Source: Sanchytrium tribonematis (Eukaryota > Sanchytriomycota > Sanchytriomycetes > Sanchytriales > Sanchytriaceae). Taken from it: 21,525 nucleotides of DNA. The notes under the pieces were generated by a model. That model saw only the letters and a list, made by a program, of their open reading frames with translations. It was not told where the DNA came from and did not search any database. The position numbers and the translations under genes were made by a program. The DNA is taken from the NCBI GenBank assembly GCA_018985235.1, contig JADGIG010000093.1, positions 1-21,525 on the forward strand, written 5' to 3'. Below, piece by piece: positions 8,645 through 16,674 of this stretch (positions are counted from its first letter, which is position 1; each line of letters begins with the position of its first letter).

Positions 8645-9815
8645 TAGGAGCATTTATCAAATATATATCAGAGCATTGGCCTGCTACAGCAATAGTATTA
8701 TTTTTCCATTCCATATCAAATAATTTTTTACCCTTGGAAACTTGAACAGAGTAAAGTACAGAGTTTGTATTACGAATATCAAAAAATCGGAGACTTCCAT
8801 CGTAGCATGAACTACCAATGATGTTATCGACTATTTGAACGCAGCTAATTTGGTTTGGCTGTTTGACAAAAGATTGAACTAGTTCGTTGGTTTTGCTATC
8901 TAGCAATCTAACAGTGCCATCAGAGTGACCAGACACCAAAAAATCATGATTTGAGTGTAATGAATTAACAACACTGTCAAATTTGGTTGTCTCTAGAAGG
9001 TTAAATTCAGAATCGTATTTACGGATACAGTGGTCCCAACTACCGGTAAACAATGCTGAATTTGTGTATCTTATGGCAGAAATAGCGCTTTCTTGATGTT
9101 TCAGAACCAAACTAGGCTGGAGACCCTTAATTGATTCTAACTTTCGCTTCTTTGATCCTCTCGATTCATCCATGTCTAAGTTTTCGAATTTTGTAGGAAT
9201 TTTAAATATCAAAAGACGACCTTCCCAGTTTCCAGCGGCAACAAATTCGTTATTGGTAGCAACTGATTCGATAGACGACTGGGATCCAACTCCCGTTCCT
9301 AGCAATTTTTCTAACTCTATATTCCAAAATCTAACTTCTCCATTTTGACCTCCGGTAATTACCATGTTTTTATTACTACAAATTTGATTTATATTTGAAT
9401 CTTCATGTGTTGCAATTACCTTTGAATCAAATTCATGAGACCTTAACACCCCATCAAAACTACCGCTTAGTAAAATGTCATTATAGAAATGTATTGATTT
9501 GATCCACTCTTCAGTTCCATACTTTTTAATCAATGAAGGTTTTTTAACAGATATAATGTATTCAACTTGAAGAAGCTGCTCAGCACTAGTGTTGCTTTGC
9601 TGTAAATATTCTGCTAACGAGCACCGTAAAAATTGTCCATTTACAATAAAATCAAATTCCTCAGATAATTTTAAGAGATGGTTTACCATTTCGCTTAAAT
9701 TTGACTTGTTAAACTCTGTAGGAACTCTCATTGGAAGACCTTTACCGTCCTTTAGTAGATTCTGTGGCAAACTGTAATCCTGCTCTTTTGTAAATAATTG
9801 TAATCCGACCTCCAT
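8640..9815 (-). CDS. YTM1: Ribosome biogenesis protein YTM1/WDR12 (NLE domain plus WD40 propeller)
   Basis: A 391-residue single-exon protein. The N-terminal ~90 residues form an NLE (ubiquitin-like) domain: LQLFTKEQDYSLPQ, then LSEMVNHLLKL, EFDFIVNGQFLRCSLAEYL and LLQVEYI. In yeast this domain docks on the MIDAS domain of the AAA ATPase Rea1, which strips the Ytm1-Erb1-Nop7 complex from pre-60S ribosomes. The remaining residues hold about seven WD40 units (GSFDGVLRSHEFD, GGQNGEVRFWNIE, AGNWEGRLLIF, GSWDHCIRKYD, GHSDGTVRLLD, SSCYDGSLRFFD). A basic RGSKKRKLES insert near residue 215 may be a nuclear localisation signal. Length is close to WDR12 and Ytm1. EFL1, in the same window, acts later on the 60S subunit. 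The stop is embedded in AATAAA. Confidence 0.95.
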   Translation of the reverse strand: MEVGLQLFTKEQDYSLPQNLLKDGKGLPMRVPTEFNKSNLSEMVNHLLKLSEEFDFIVNGQFLRCSLAEYLQQSNTSAEQLLQVEYIISVKKPSLIKKYGTEEWIKSIHFYNDILLSGSFDGVLRSHEFDSKVIATHEDSNINQICSNKNMVITGGQNGEVRFWNIELEKLLGTGVGSQSSIESVATNNEFVAAGNWEGRLLIFKIPTKFENLDMDESRGSKKRKLESIKGLQPSLVLKHQESAISAIRYTNSALFTGSWDHCIRKYDSEFNLLETTKFDSVVNSLHSNHDFLVSGHSDGTVRLLDSKTNELVQSFVKQPNQISCVQIVDNIIGSSCYDGSLRFFDIRNTNSVLYSVQVSKGKKLFDMEWKNNTIAVAGQCSDIYLINAPK

Positions 9816-9964
9816 TGTACAATGATTGTTTTAAGGAGCCATTGGTTAATTTAAAAAAATGCAAATTGCCGTATAAGATTGTTCATGTTTAGTATAAACC
9901 AAACATTTTCGACGATCACATCTGCCGAATTTTATTCAGCACCGTAGACCCGTGTAACAAAATC
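9816..9964. promoter_or_regulatory. Divergent intergenic region, YTM1 / 145-aa gene, 149 bp
   Basis: The longest divergent gap in the window. It holds a CCAAT-like ATTGG/CCAAT near 9840-9845, a 7-A tract and an imperfect inverted repeat GTTTAGTATAAAC near 9886-9898. No coding frame is convincing. Presumed promoter for both flanking genes. Confidence 0.35.
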
Positions 9965-10402
9965 ATGGAATATAAACTTTTCGTAGGAAAATTAAAATAC
10001 TTCTTCATATCTGGTAATAGAATATTGCGGAAGAAATTCGAAGAAGCAGAATTGCAAGATATTTGTGCGAATTTAATAAATGGCTACGAGAAAGATGGCA
10101 AAATAGAGGACTTATTTGAAGAACTTTTTCGAAATCCTTTAAAATTTTCAATCGACAATTCAGTGGCTGTTGTAGAACTAGAGATTGGAGAGTTTGAGAT
10201 ATTACTTAGTAGCGAAATTAATATAATTCCTAAATTACTGGATCATATTGTCCAAATTGAAAATGATAACTATATTTTAAGGATGAAGGCTGAGAAGTAC
10301 GAATATATTCTTAGGGATCAAAATTTGCTTAGCAAAAAATACAAACCAGAATCGATTAGTGGCTTTGATTTGAATGAACTTTTAGACACTATCGATAATT
10401 AA
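9965..10402 (+). CDS. Unrecognised protein with a C-terminal coiled coil, 145 aa
   Basis: ATG at 9965 opens 145 codons with no intron. Residues 1-45 are basic and hydrophobic (LKYFFISGNRILRKKF); residues 45-100 hold alternating acidic and hydrophobic segments; residues about 90-120 (LLDHIVQIENDNYILRMKAEKYEYIL) have heptad spacing suggesting a short coiled coil. A head followed by a coil resembles XRCC4/XLF/PAXX-type or kinetochore subunits in outline only; I cannot support a family. The tail is acidic. AATAAA follows the stop by two bases (10405-10410). The convergent LCL2 stop is 35 bp away, and two opposed AATAAA hexamers lie in that gap. Confidence 0.7.
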   Translation: MEYKLFVGKLKYFFISGNRILRKKFEEAELQDICANLINGYEKDGKIEDLFEELFRNPLKFSIDNSVAVVELEIGEFEILLSSEINIIPKLLDHIVQIENDNYILRMKAEKYEYILRDQNLLSKKYKPESISGFDLNELLDTIDN

Positions 10403-10437
10403 ATAATAAAACAAATTTAAACATTTTTTTATTGAAA

Positions 10438-10728
10438 TTAATTGTTATCTGATTTTTTGGGATAATTAGCCCCTAAAGCTATTATTTGGTCGCATTGGCG
10501 TTTAGTATCTAAACAGAGATACCAGTCGCCGTAATTGCATTTAACTTTTGAGGATTCACAAGGGCATTCAACAGGTTTGTCAACGCAACTTTTAGTTCCA
10601 GGGCATGTGTATCTATCACATCTTTGTTGTTGCCCTTCGAATCCTCCAAATTGAAAACTAGATCCACCACCAAAAAAGTCGCCACCTTGAAAGAAAAACT
10701 GAGCAAATGAAATTGAGTAAAATATCAT
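10438..10728 (-). CDS. LCL2: LCL2-family protein (long chronological lifespan 2)
   Basis: 96 residues. After a short hydrophobic start come a Phe/Gly/Gln-rich stretch and a cysteine module with the pattern CxxYTCPGTKSCVDKPVECPC...VKCNYGDWYLCL. This matches the fungal Lcl2 family (C.gY.CPdT..CV..P.dCPCP....KC.l..g...C), small ER or secreted proteins linked to chronological lifespan in yeast and possibly to ER-associated degradation. The signal peptide is unusually short (cleavage plausible after MIFYSISFA). An in-frame TGA lies just upstream and the RPB6 stop is 33 bp away, so there is no room for an extra 5' exon. AATAAA (10433-10428) follows the stop by four bases. The family is essentially fungal, one reason for the assignment of the organism. 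Confidence 0.85.
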   Translation of the reverse strand: MIFYSISFAQFFFQGGDFFGGGSSFQFGGFEGQQQRCDRYTCPGTKSCVDKPVECPCESSKVKCNYGDWYLCLDTKRQCDQIIALGANYPKKSDNN

Positions 10729-10760
10729 GTTTCAGTTATGTTTGTAATGTTCATTTAAAT

Positions 10761-10766
10761 TTTATT
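10761..10766 (-). terminator. AATAAA overlapping the RPB6 stop codon
   Basis: Reverse strand CAA TAA AAT; the stop codon is 10764-10762. Confidence 0.6.
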
Positions 10767-11166
10767 GAATCAATTCACGCACTGGCCAATCTTCATACTC
10801 TCCGTTTGGAAGATACCTTCTAATAATTAGTGGAATCACTTTTTCCAGAAGCTCCTTCTCAGCGATTCGTAATGGATCAGTTTCGCCAGCTGTATCGACC
10901 AATACTGGAGCATTCATACTAATTTGCAAAGCGCGAGTTCCTAGAATTCTAGCTCTCTCATATTTAGTCATATAAGGTGTAGTGGTTTTTTCTTTTGGAA
11001 TTTCAATTGTATCATCGTCAGCGGATTTTACTAAATTTAAAATGTTAGATAAGTTAGTTCCTTCGAACTCTAAAGGGACTGTGGGTTCTGGAGCAACAAG
11101 AACAGTCTCTTCTACCGGGGCTTCCATCATGTTATAATCAACTTCATCATTGGACACTTCACTCAT
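10762..11166 (-). CDS. RPB6: Shared RNA polymerase I/II/III subunit RPB6 (ABC23)
   Basis: 134 residues from ATG 11166. The N-terminal ~60 residues are acidic and variable. From residue 63 the highly conserved core reads [14 protein letters not shown], then [25 protein letters not shown], and ends [17 protein letters not shown]. This is near identical in layout to yeast Rpo26 and human POLR2F; the subunit stabilises the clamp base in all three nuclear RNA polymerases. The frame stays open further upstream, but those residues are antisense to the divergent small gene and do not resemble RPB6, whereas MSEVSNDE gives the expected acidic start and length. The start lies only 22 bp from the divergent ATG. 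Single exon. Confidence 0.96.
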   Translation of the reverse strand: MSEVSNDEVDYNMMEAPVEETVLVAPEPTVPLEFEGTNLSNILNLVKSADDDTIEIPKEKTTTPYMTKYERARILGTRALQISMNAPVLVDTAGETDPLRIAEKELLEKVIPLIIRRYLPNGEYEDWPVRELIQ

Positions 11167-11188
11167 CCCTGTACTATCTCTCCTTGTT
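11167..11188. promoter_or_regulatory. 22-bp divergent promoter interval between RPB6 and a small membrane protein gene
   Basis: Only 22 bp separate the two start codons. On the plus strand it is pyrimidine-rich (CCCT at 11167-11170, then CTATCTCTCCTTG), and GGG lies directly before the RPB6 ATG. Core promoter elements must overlap one or both coding regions. Confidence 0.55.
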
Positions 11189-11434
11189 ATGAATAAACAA
11201 TCTGAATTTCTTAAACCGACCAAATTATTTCTATGGACAAGCACTGGCATTGTCTCAACAATATTTGCTAATGGTATGAGAGGAAAGCCCGTACTTTCTG
11301 GGCCTATGCAATATTTATTCGGAATATCGAGTTGCCTTGCTTTTGGATTTATTTTCGAGTCAGTGGTAGAGAAAGTCACTCAGAAGCAGAAATTATACGT
11401 TGAAGAATTTAGAAAAAATAACATACAACAATAA
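11189..11434 (+). CDS. Small membrane protein, possibly a complex I accessory subunit, 81 aa
   Basis: ATG at 11189 gives 81 residues. Two moderately hydrophobic segments ([17 protein letters not shown] and [19 protein letters not shown]) are joined by [10 protein letters not shown], followed by a charged helical tail ([17 protein letters not shown]). The layout 'two spans with an R.P...G linker, then a charged helix' recalls small complex I subunits of the NDUFC2/NUXM kind, but I cannot align it with confidence. Complex I loss is reported for Rozella, so the assignment matters for placing the organism. Codons further upstream are open but would run through the RPB6 promoter from a non-ATG start. 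The stop lies in AATAAA (11430-11435), and EFL1 begins 20 bp later on the same strand. Confidence 0.7.
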   Translation: MNKQSEFLKPTKLFLWTSTGIVSTIFANGMRGKPVLSGPMQYLFGISSCLAFGFIFESVVEKVTQKQKLYVEEFRKNNIQQ

Positions 11435-11435
11435 A
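11430..11435 (+). terminator. AATAAA overlapping the stop codon of the 81-aa gene
   Basis: Coding end CAA TAA A; the stop codon is 11432-11434. The EFL1 ATG is at 11455, so cleavage must occur inside or very near the EFL1 5' end. Confidence 0.6.
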
Positions 11436-11454
11436 TATCTTCTCCTTGAGCTCA

Positions 11455-14251
11455 ATGCCACTCGTATCTCCAAACGAAATCATCAAATTACAACAAGTGA
11501 CTAATAATATAAGAAACATATCTTTGTTTGCTCATGTAGATCATGGCAAAAGTAGTTTGGCGGATCACCTTATAGCTTCAAATGGAGTATTTCATTCTAA
11601 AATGGCTAGCAAAATGCGATACCTTGACTTCAGAGAAGATGAAGTTGAAAAAGGCATTACCATGAAGTCCGCAGGCATATCTCTTATTTATGATTATATT
11701 AGTAATGAAAATAACCTTGAACGATACGTTTTTCATTTAATTGACAATCCTGGGCATTTAGATTTTATTCAAGAAACATTTTTAACTGCTTATTTGGCTG
11801 ACGGTGCTGTTTTCTTAGTGGACGTTGTGGAAGGACTCACTTTATCTGCAAGAGGAATGCTCATGAAAATCTTGGATAACGGGATTCCTCTTGTATTGGT
11901 TTTCAACAAAATGGATAGATTGATAATTGAGAAAAAGCTAACTCCAAATGAGGCATATGAAGTTCTATTGGCTCACCTTTCAAAAATCAACGACGCAGTT
12001 CTTGAATGGTATAAAGTGAATTCATTTGGTGCGGCCGATCCATTAGAAACTGATTGGTTTTCGGATTTTTTTCACCCTTTGAAGGGAAATGTTGTTTTTG
12101 CATCGGCATCCGATGGCTGGGCTTTTAGACCGTCAAATTTTGCGAAGCTTTATAGCCAATTATGGAATATTCCATACTCAAAATTGCACAACATGTTGTG
12201 GGGAGCATTTTATCCAAATAAAGATGCGGAAGAAAAGGCTTCTCAGCTAAGCAAGTTGCCTCCCACTCTTTTAAGAAAAGCAAGAGAAGGAAAGTTATCA
12301 TACTGTTCTGTGGAATGGATGTTTAAACCAATATGGATGATTTACTCTTCAGCTGGATCTGATGTCTTACCTGAAATGTCAATTTCTTTAGAATCAATTT
12401 TAGCAAAGTTAAATATAAACCTTAACGGTAGAGATAAGACTCAGGTTTTTGGAAACAACAAAAATGTTTCGGTTAAGGATCGTGTCAATACTATATTTCG
12501 ATATTGGTTACCACTAAGTAGATGCATTCTAGACACATCTGTAGAATGTTTTCCTGATCCAAACTTGTCATCTCGCTATCGATTGCACAAGGTAATCGAC
12601 AAAGGTAGTAAGTTTTCGAATTTATGGTTTGGTTGGAAATGGGGTTTATTAATTTATCCATCGAAAAGATTTGGGGGGCCAATGCAAAATCTTACTCAAA
12701 AGTGGTCTTCTTCTCCTCCTTGGTGCAGCAGTTATAAAGGCGGATGGCAGAACTATGTATTTCATTCGATAATAGAAGAAGATCAGGTGTTAGCATTTTG
12801 CTGCAAATTGATAACTTGCGATGAGAAGGACCTGATTCGTCCTGAGATTAATCTGCAATTATTAGAAGCAGAAATGGCCTTGAACGAAAACAGCACAAAT
12901 TCTACCAACTCTATCATTTTGGGAATTGTCCGGATGTATTCAGGTTACTTAAAACAAAATTCAGAAGCTTTTGTTACATTGTCAAAATCCAACATCGTAC
13001 ACAAAGTCAAAATCAAGAGCGTTTTTATCTTGATGGGTAGAGGCTATGCTCAAGTGCCTTTGCTTTATCCTGGTTCAATTGGGGCCATAGAATTTGAACC
13101 TGTTGAATCAATTGGTATGCAAATGTTTAAAATTTTCACACTCTCAAATTTGAAATCGGTTCCAAATTTAAGCTGTCATTCAGAAGAAGAAGAAAATGCA
13201 TTGATTAAGGTTGCGTTAGAGCCAGAGGATCCTCGTCGCTATGAGGAATTTCAAAAGTCTCTAGAATGGCTCAACACAATTGACCCAGCCATCGAAATAG
13301 AGCATTTGAATAGCGGAGAACATGTTTTAGTCTGTGCTGGAGAACTCCATCTTGAGAGATGTTTACATGACCTCAAATCATATTCCAAAATGGGTATACA
13401 AACTTCAGAACCACTTGTACCATTTCGAGAATGCATTTTATCATCAAGTTCTTTTAAATGGACCACAGACGCTTTTGTCATAACTATTGAATGTTTTCCT
13501 ATTACAGATATTTCGTGGAAAGATGATGTTCCTTTCAAAACAGAGCAGAGTCTGAAGATTTTGACTCAGAGTTCTAAAAAGATGGACACGTTTCTTTTGA
13601 GCGATTTAGATTTTGATTGCGGCTTCTTATCTGAATTAAAAATGGGGTTTCAACTCGCTGCGGCTAATGGACCACTCTGCGCCGAACCTTTAATGGGTGC
13701 AGCGTTTTTGGTAAAAGAAATTATAACGACTGCCTTAATCGATAATTACTCGAAGTATGTCACTTCATTCAAGGAAATGTTTTTGAAAGCTGTATTAAAT
13801 TCTAGTCCTAGAATTGCCCTAGCTGTCTACGAAGTAGATATTGAAACCCTTCCAGAAAGTATTGGAAAGGTATATCAAGTCGTGTCCAAAAGAAAAGGTT
13901 GGGTATTGTCGGAGAAAATGATGGATGGATCTAATTATTTTACAATTAAAGCAGTGATTCCAGTTATTGAAAGTATTGGAGTTTCTGATGGTATTTCATT
14001 TTAATGTAGAAATCAGGAAGAAAACTTCCGGGGCTGCACATCCTCAATTATTTTTCACTGGGTTTCACCTATTAGAAGAGGATCCGTTTTGGAAGCCAAC
14101 CACTGCGGAAGAACTAGAGGACTTTGGAGATACATCAGATAAAGAGAATATGGCTCTCAAATATATTAATAGGGTCCGGAAAAGGAAGGGTCTTGACAAG
14201 GAACGTGATATAACAGACGGAGAAAAGTTATCTGGATCAAAAAGACAATGA
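11455..14251 (+). CDS. EFL1: Ribosome assembly GTPase EFL1/RIA1 (EF2-like), two exons
   Basis: Exons 11455-13990 and 14010-14251 give 925 residues. EFL1 with SBDS releases eIF6/Tif6 from pre-60S ribosomes in the cytoplasm. Seen: G1 AHVDHGKSS (26-34), GITMKS (68-72), G3 as DNPGH (97-101; usually DSPGH), G4 NKMD (151-154), the EFL1 GNVVFASASDGWAF, the EF2-like GELHLERCL (about 629) and SEPLVPFREC. The second exon supplies the C-terminal signature KKTSGAAHPQL...EDPFWKPT...ELEDFG...RKRKGL. The intron 13991-14009 must be removed to link VSD-E-IRKKTSG. The segment at about residues 385-440 is unusually Trp/Gly/Ser-rich, and the segment after G3 is diverged. It is shorter than yeast Ria1 (1110 aa). 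The stop TGA overlaps the next gene's ATG by 4 nt. Confidence 0.94.
13991..14009 (+). other. 19-nt spliceosomal intron in EFL1
   Basis: Sequence GTATTTCATTTTAATGTAG, phase 1. Splicing makes GAT G|AA ATC and restores the conserved IRKKTSGAA. Retention gives an in-frame TAA inside the intron. It ends TAATGTAG. Confidence 0.93.
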
Positions 14252-14535
14252 TAAAGACTTCAAAACGATCACTCAAGTTAGTTAGCGAGCAAGCAAAGTC
14301 ATTTTATGATCATATTGTCATGGGATCAGCACAAAATCTTGGATCTTTTCAGCTCAGATCAAAGGAAGACGAGAAGCAGCAGAATGATCTGTTGAAAAAA
14401 AGATATGAGGTAATGAAAAATGCCATGGATTTATTAGAAACCAATTTTCCTTGGCATTACAAAGAAGCAATGAAGTCAAAACCGAGGGAAGACTTAATTT
14501 TTCCAAAAACGCTACGTGCACCTTTTGAGGACTAG
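14248..14535 (+). CDS. Unrecognised 95-aa basic/helical protein overlapping the EFL1 stop
   Basis: ATG 14248 shares the sequence ATGA with the EFL1 stop codon (TGA 14249-14251). The 95 residues are basic at the N-terminus (MIKTSKRSLKLVSEQAK) and then charged and helical (KEDEKQQNDLLKKRYEVMKNAMDLLE), ending NFPWHYKEAMK...FPKTLRAPFED. The basic amphipathic start could be a mitochondrial presequence. An alternative start is Met25 at 14320, which would avoid the overlap; nothing in the sequence decides between them. I do not recognise a family. TAG stop, with AATAAA at 14539-14544. It may have its own promoter inside EFL1 exon 2 or share a transcript. Confidence 0.65.
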   Translation: MIKTSKRSLKLVSEQAKSFYDHIVMGSAQNLGSFQLRSKEDEKQQNDLLKKRYEVMKNAMDLLETNFPWHYKEAMKSKPREDLIFPKTLRAPFED

Positions 14536-14639
14536 AGAAATAAAATATGATAATTGCTCCCTGAATTCATAAGGATATTAAATTTTATTAATCTTTCGAA
14601 TTTAATCGCTAAATATCAAGCTTCGAGTTGAAACGATCC

Positions 14640-16448
14640 ATGTCTTTTTTGTTTAAGAGTTGGTCGACACAGGTAGGCGAAAAGATATCATCTTGTGGTA
14701 CTCTAGACCTTCATAGATACAAGGATGGATATATTTTTGTTCCACAAAACAAAGAATTTATAGATAATATAATTAAACGAATTAAAACTCTAAAAATACC
14801 TGGTATTTTAAATTGCAAAGTCGAAAATGATCAAATTTTAGTATCTGAACTGACTCCATTGAGTAAGATGCATCTTTCTCAAGAACTTTTAATTTTAGGA
14901 GTTCATCAATTATACAAAACTTTGAGATTTTTACATACTCAGAATCTAGTACATGGAAACTTATCAGAAGATTCTATATTTGTTGTGAATGGAGAATTTA
15001 AACTTTTTGGGCTAGACCTATGTTCTCCAATATCAAGCAATTTGTTATACAAGTCGAATTTGCTAAAAATTTCCACAATATATCCTGCAAATCCAGACCC
15101 ATCTTCGATAGATGCGATATTGCTTTATAAGCTTTGTGCACAATTGGGATTAGAGTCACTTGTAACCCAACAAACATTAATGAGGTGGCCGGAGATTCTA
15201 TTTGATCATTGGTTAATAAGTTTGAGTGAAGGTCTCTCTAATTTTACTATCCTCAATCCTCTGGAAAGACAAAAGGTCTTGGAAGTTATATCGAGAAACA
15301 AAAACAACCTTCCAAAAGATCTGACTTTAAAAATAGTCGCAGACCTTATAAATGCGTACTTATTTGCGAATGGAGGAAAACATGTTCTAATGATTATGAT
15401 CTCAATTTTGCCAAATCTTAGTCCAACAAACACGTTGAATGACCGGGTATTTGATTTGTTTTCAGCCAAAGATGTTGATGATCGAATCATTGTTTTAGAA
15501 CATATAGGCGAATTTAAAGTATTTCTAAATGAACAGTTGTGCGAAAAAATTTTGAAAATTTTTAGTGCTGATATTAACAATGGCAATCCAAAATATAGAG
15601 AATTTAGCATGAGATCTCTGGTAACCATCAGCGAATTTGTATCTCAGAAATTGAGAGACAACGAATTAATAAGATTGGTCACTCAATATCAACTAGACCC
15701 AGAACCTATAATTCGGACCAATAGTGCAATAGGACTTGGGAAAATCGCGCCGAATTTGAGTTCAGATGTAAGAAAAAGAATAGTACCTGTTAGTATTATG
15801 CGGGGGCTGAGAGATCCATTTCCTCCATGTAGAGCTGCAAACTTGACTGCTCTATCCGCCTTATCCGTGGATATGTCTGAGGAATTGTGCGCAACGCAAT
15901 TACTACCTATTGTAGCCCCTCAGACTGTAGATAAAGATAGATTAGTTAGAGATCAAGCTCTCAAGTGTCTTGATTCGTTAGTAAAGAGAATTAAAGAATT
16001 TAATCCTCCATCTCCAGACGAAAAACCTTACTTGCCAGAAGAGTCCACGTCTTGGGGGTTTTCAATTTCTAAATATGTAGGCTCTTCTACAACAGCTAAA
16101 CCAACTAATACACCTCTGGCAGAAAACTTGGTGGCACAGGAAACTCAACTTACACCTGCTTCTAAACCAATTAAAAGTGAGTCATTGCAAACAATTCGCC
16201 CCAATAATTCAAATTCGATGAAATTGGACGTAAAGCCTTCTATCAATGACTGGAATCTGGACTGGGAAGATGAATCTGAGTCTACAAAGCCTTTAAAAAT
16301 CGATAATCTAACATTTTCACAAGCTTCAGAGTGGCAGAACACGTCATGGGATGATAATGTACTTGAATCTGTTCCAGTACAACAGCCGCCGACAGCCATG
16401 AGATTGAATGACGCTGCTCCAAAAACTGATTGGGATGCAGATTGGTAA
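14640..16448 (+). CDS. CEX1: SCY1-like pseudokinase with HEAT repeats (CEX1/SCYL1 family)
   Basis: 602 residues from ATG 14640. The N-terminal ~230 residues are a degenerate kinase fold: HGN (105-107) replaces HRD and FGL replaces DFG, so it should not phosphorylate. HEAT repeats follow to about residue 455 (PEPIIRTNSAIGLGKIAP, FPPCRAANLTALSALS, DRLVRDQALKCL). A low-complexity Ser/Thr/Pro tail contains three W-acidic elements (DWNLDWEDE, WDDNV and the terminal DWDADW). Yeast Cex1 and human SCYL1 share this architecture and act in cytoplasmic steps of nuclear tRNA export and in COPI-dependent Golgi traffic, where a C-terminal signal contacts coatomer. The terminal DWDADW could play that part (inference). 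Stop is TAA TAG; the nearest AATAAA is at 16551-16556, giving the longest 3' region in the window. Confidence 0.9.
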   Translation: MSFLFKSWSTQVGEKISSCGTLDLHRYKDGYIFVPQNKEFIDNIIKRIKTLKIPGILNCKVENDQILVSELTPLSKMHLSQELLILGVHQLYKTLRFLHTQNLVHGNLSEDSIFVVNGEFKLFGLDLCSPISSNLLYKSNLLKISTIYPANPDPSSIDAILLYKLCAQLGLESLVTQQTLMRWPEILFDHWLISLSEGLSNFTILNPLERQKVLEVISRNKNNLPKDLTLKIVADLINAYLFANGGKHVLMIMISILPNLSPTNTLNDRVFDLFSAKDVDDRIIVLEHIGEFKVFLNEQLCEKILKIFSADINNGNPKYREFSMRSLVTISEFVSQKLRDNELIRLVTQYQLDPEPIIRTNSAIGLGKIAPNLSSDVRKRIVPVSIMRGLRDPFPPCRAANLTALSALSVDMSEELCATQLLPIVAPQTVDKDRLVRDQALKCLDSLVKRIKEFNPPSPDEKPYLPEESTSWGFSISKYVGSSTTAKPTNTPLAENLVAQETQLTPASKPIKSESLQTIRPNNSNSMKLDVKPSINDWNLDWEDESESTKPLKIDNLTFSQASEWQNTSWDDNVLESVPVQQPPTAMRLNDAAPKTDWDADW

Positions 16449-16669
16449 TAGTGGCTTTGATGAATAGCGATGATGAGTATCTTTTTCTTCTTCAAAGTGT
16501 CATCATAAAACAACAAATATTGCGTGTGATAATAGAGATTGATGAAAGTTAATAAATTTCGTTATCATTTAAGTCCAGATGAACGATCAAAACTGGCTTT
16601 GGTTCAAAGTTAATTCTTAGATCAAAAATTTCGAGGCTCGATATGAGAAATCAGCGAGAACTTATAAAT
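16449..16669. other. Longest unassigned gap (221 bp), with two overlapping tiny ORFs
   Basis: Between CEX1 and the convergent secreted-protein gene. It holds AATAAA for CEX1 (16551-16556) and two overlapping plus-strand ORFs: 16460-16552 (30 aa, ending IIEIDES) and 16542-16613 (23 aa, MKVNKFRYHLSPDERSKLA...). They are in different frames, and no 19-nt intron with the consensus end joins them. No tRNA or C/D snoRNA box pair is evident. Probably 3' UTR plus spacer; a minute gene cannot be excluded. Confidence 0.4.
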
Positions 16670-16674
16670 TTATT
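16669..16674 (-). terminator. AATAAA overlapping the stop codon of the secreted-protein gene
   Basis: Reverse strand CAA TAA ATT; the stop codon is 16672-16670. Confidence 0.6.

Noticed and set aside
10509-10706. Second reverse frame inside LCL2
   Set aside because: Shadow frame; the overlapping frame has the cysteine pattern of the LCL2 family.
11167-11379. Longer RPB6 N-terminus reaching 11379
   Set aside because: The extension is antisense to the divergent 81-aa gene and does not resemble RPB6; the ATG at 11166 gives the normal length and acidic start.
13967-14251. Independent 94-aa gene after EFL1
   Set aside because: Its first residues come from a TTG inside EFL1, and its sequence is the EFL1 C-terminal signature joined by the intron at 13991-14009.
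14248-14251. ATGA overlap taken as evidence of bacterial origin
   Set aside because: Spliceosomal introns, AATAAA signals, Mediator, RPB6 and mitochondrial genes show the window is eukaryotic nuclear DNA.
16465-16480. C/D snoRNA C box (ATGATGA)
   Set aside because: No matching CTGA D box within a sensible distance and no terminal stem.
16145-16516. Reverse 123-aa frame at the CEX1 end
   Set aside because: Antisense to the low-complexity CEX1 tail; no domain and no signals.
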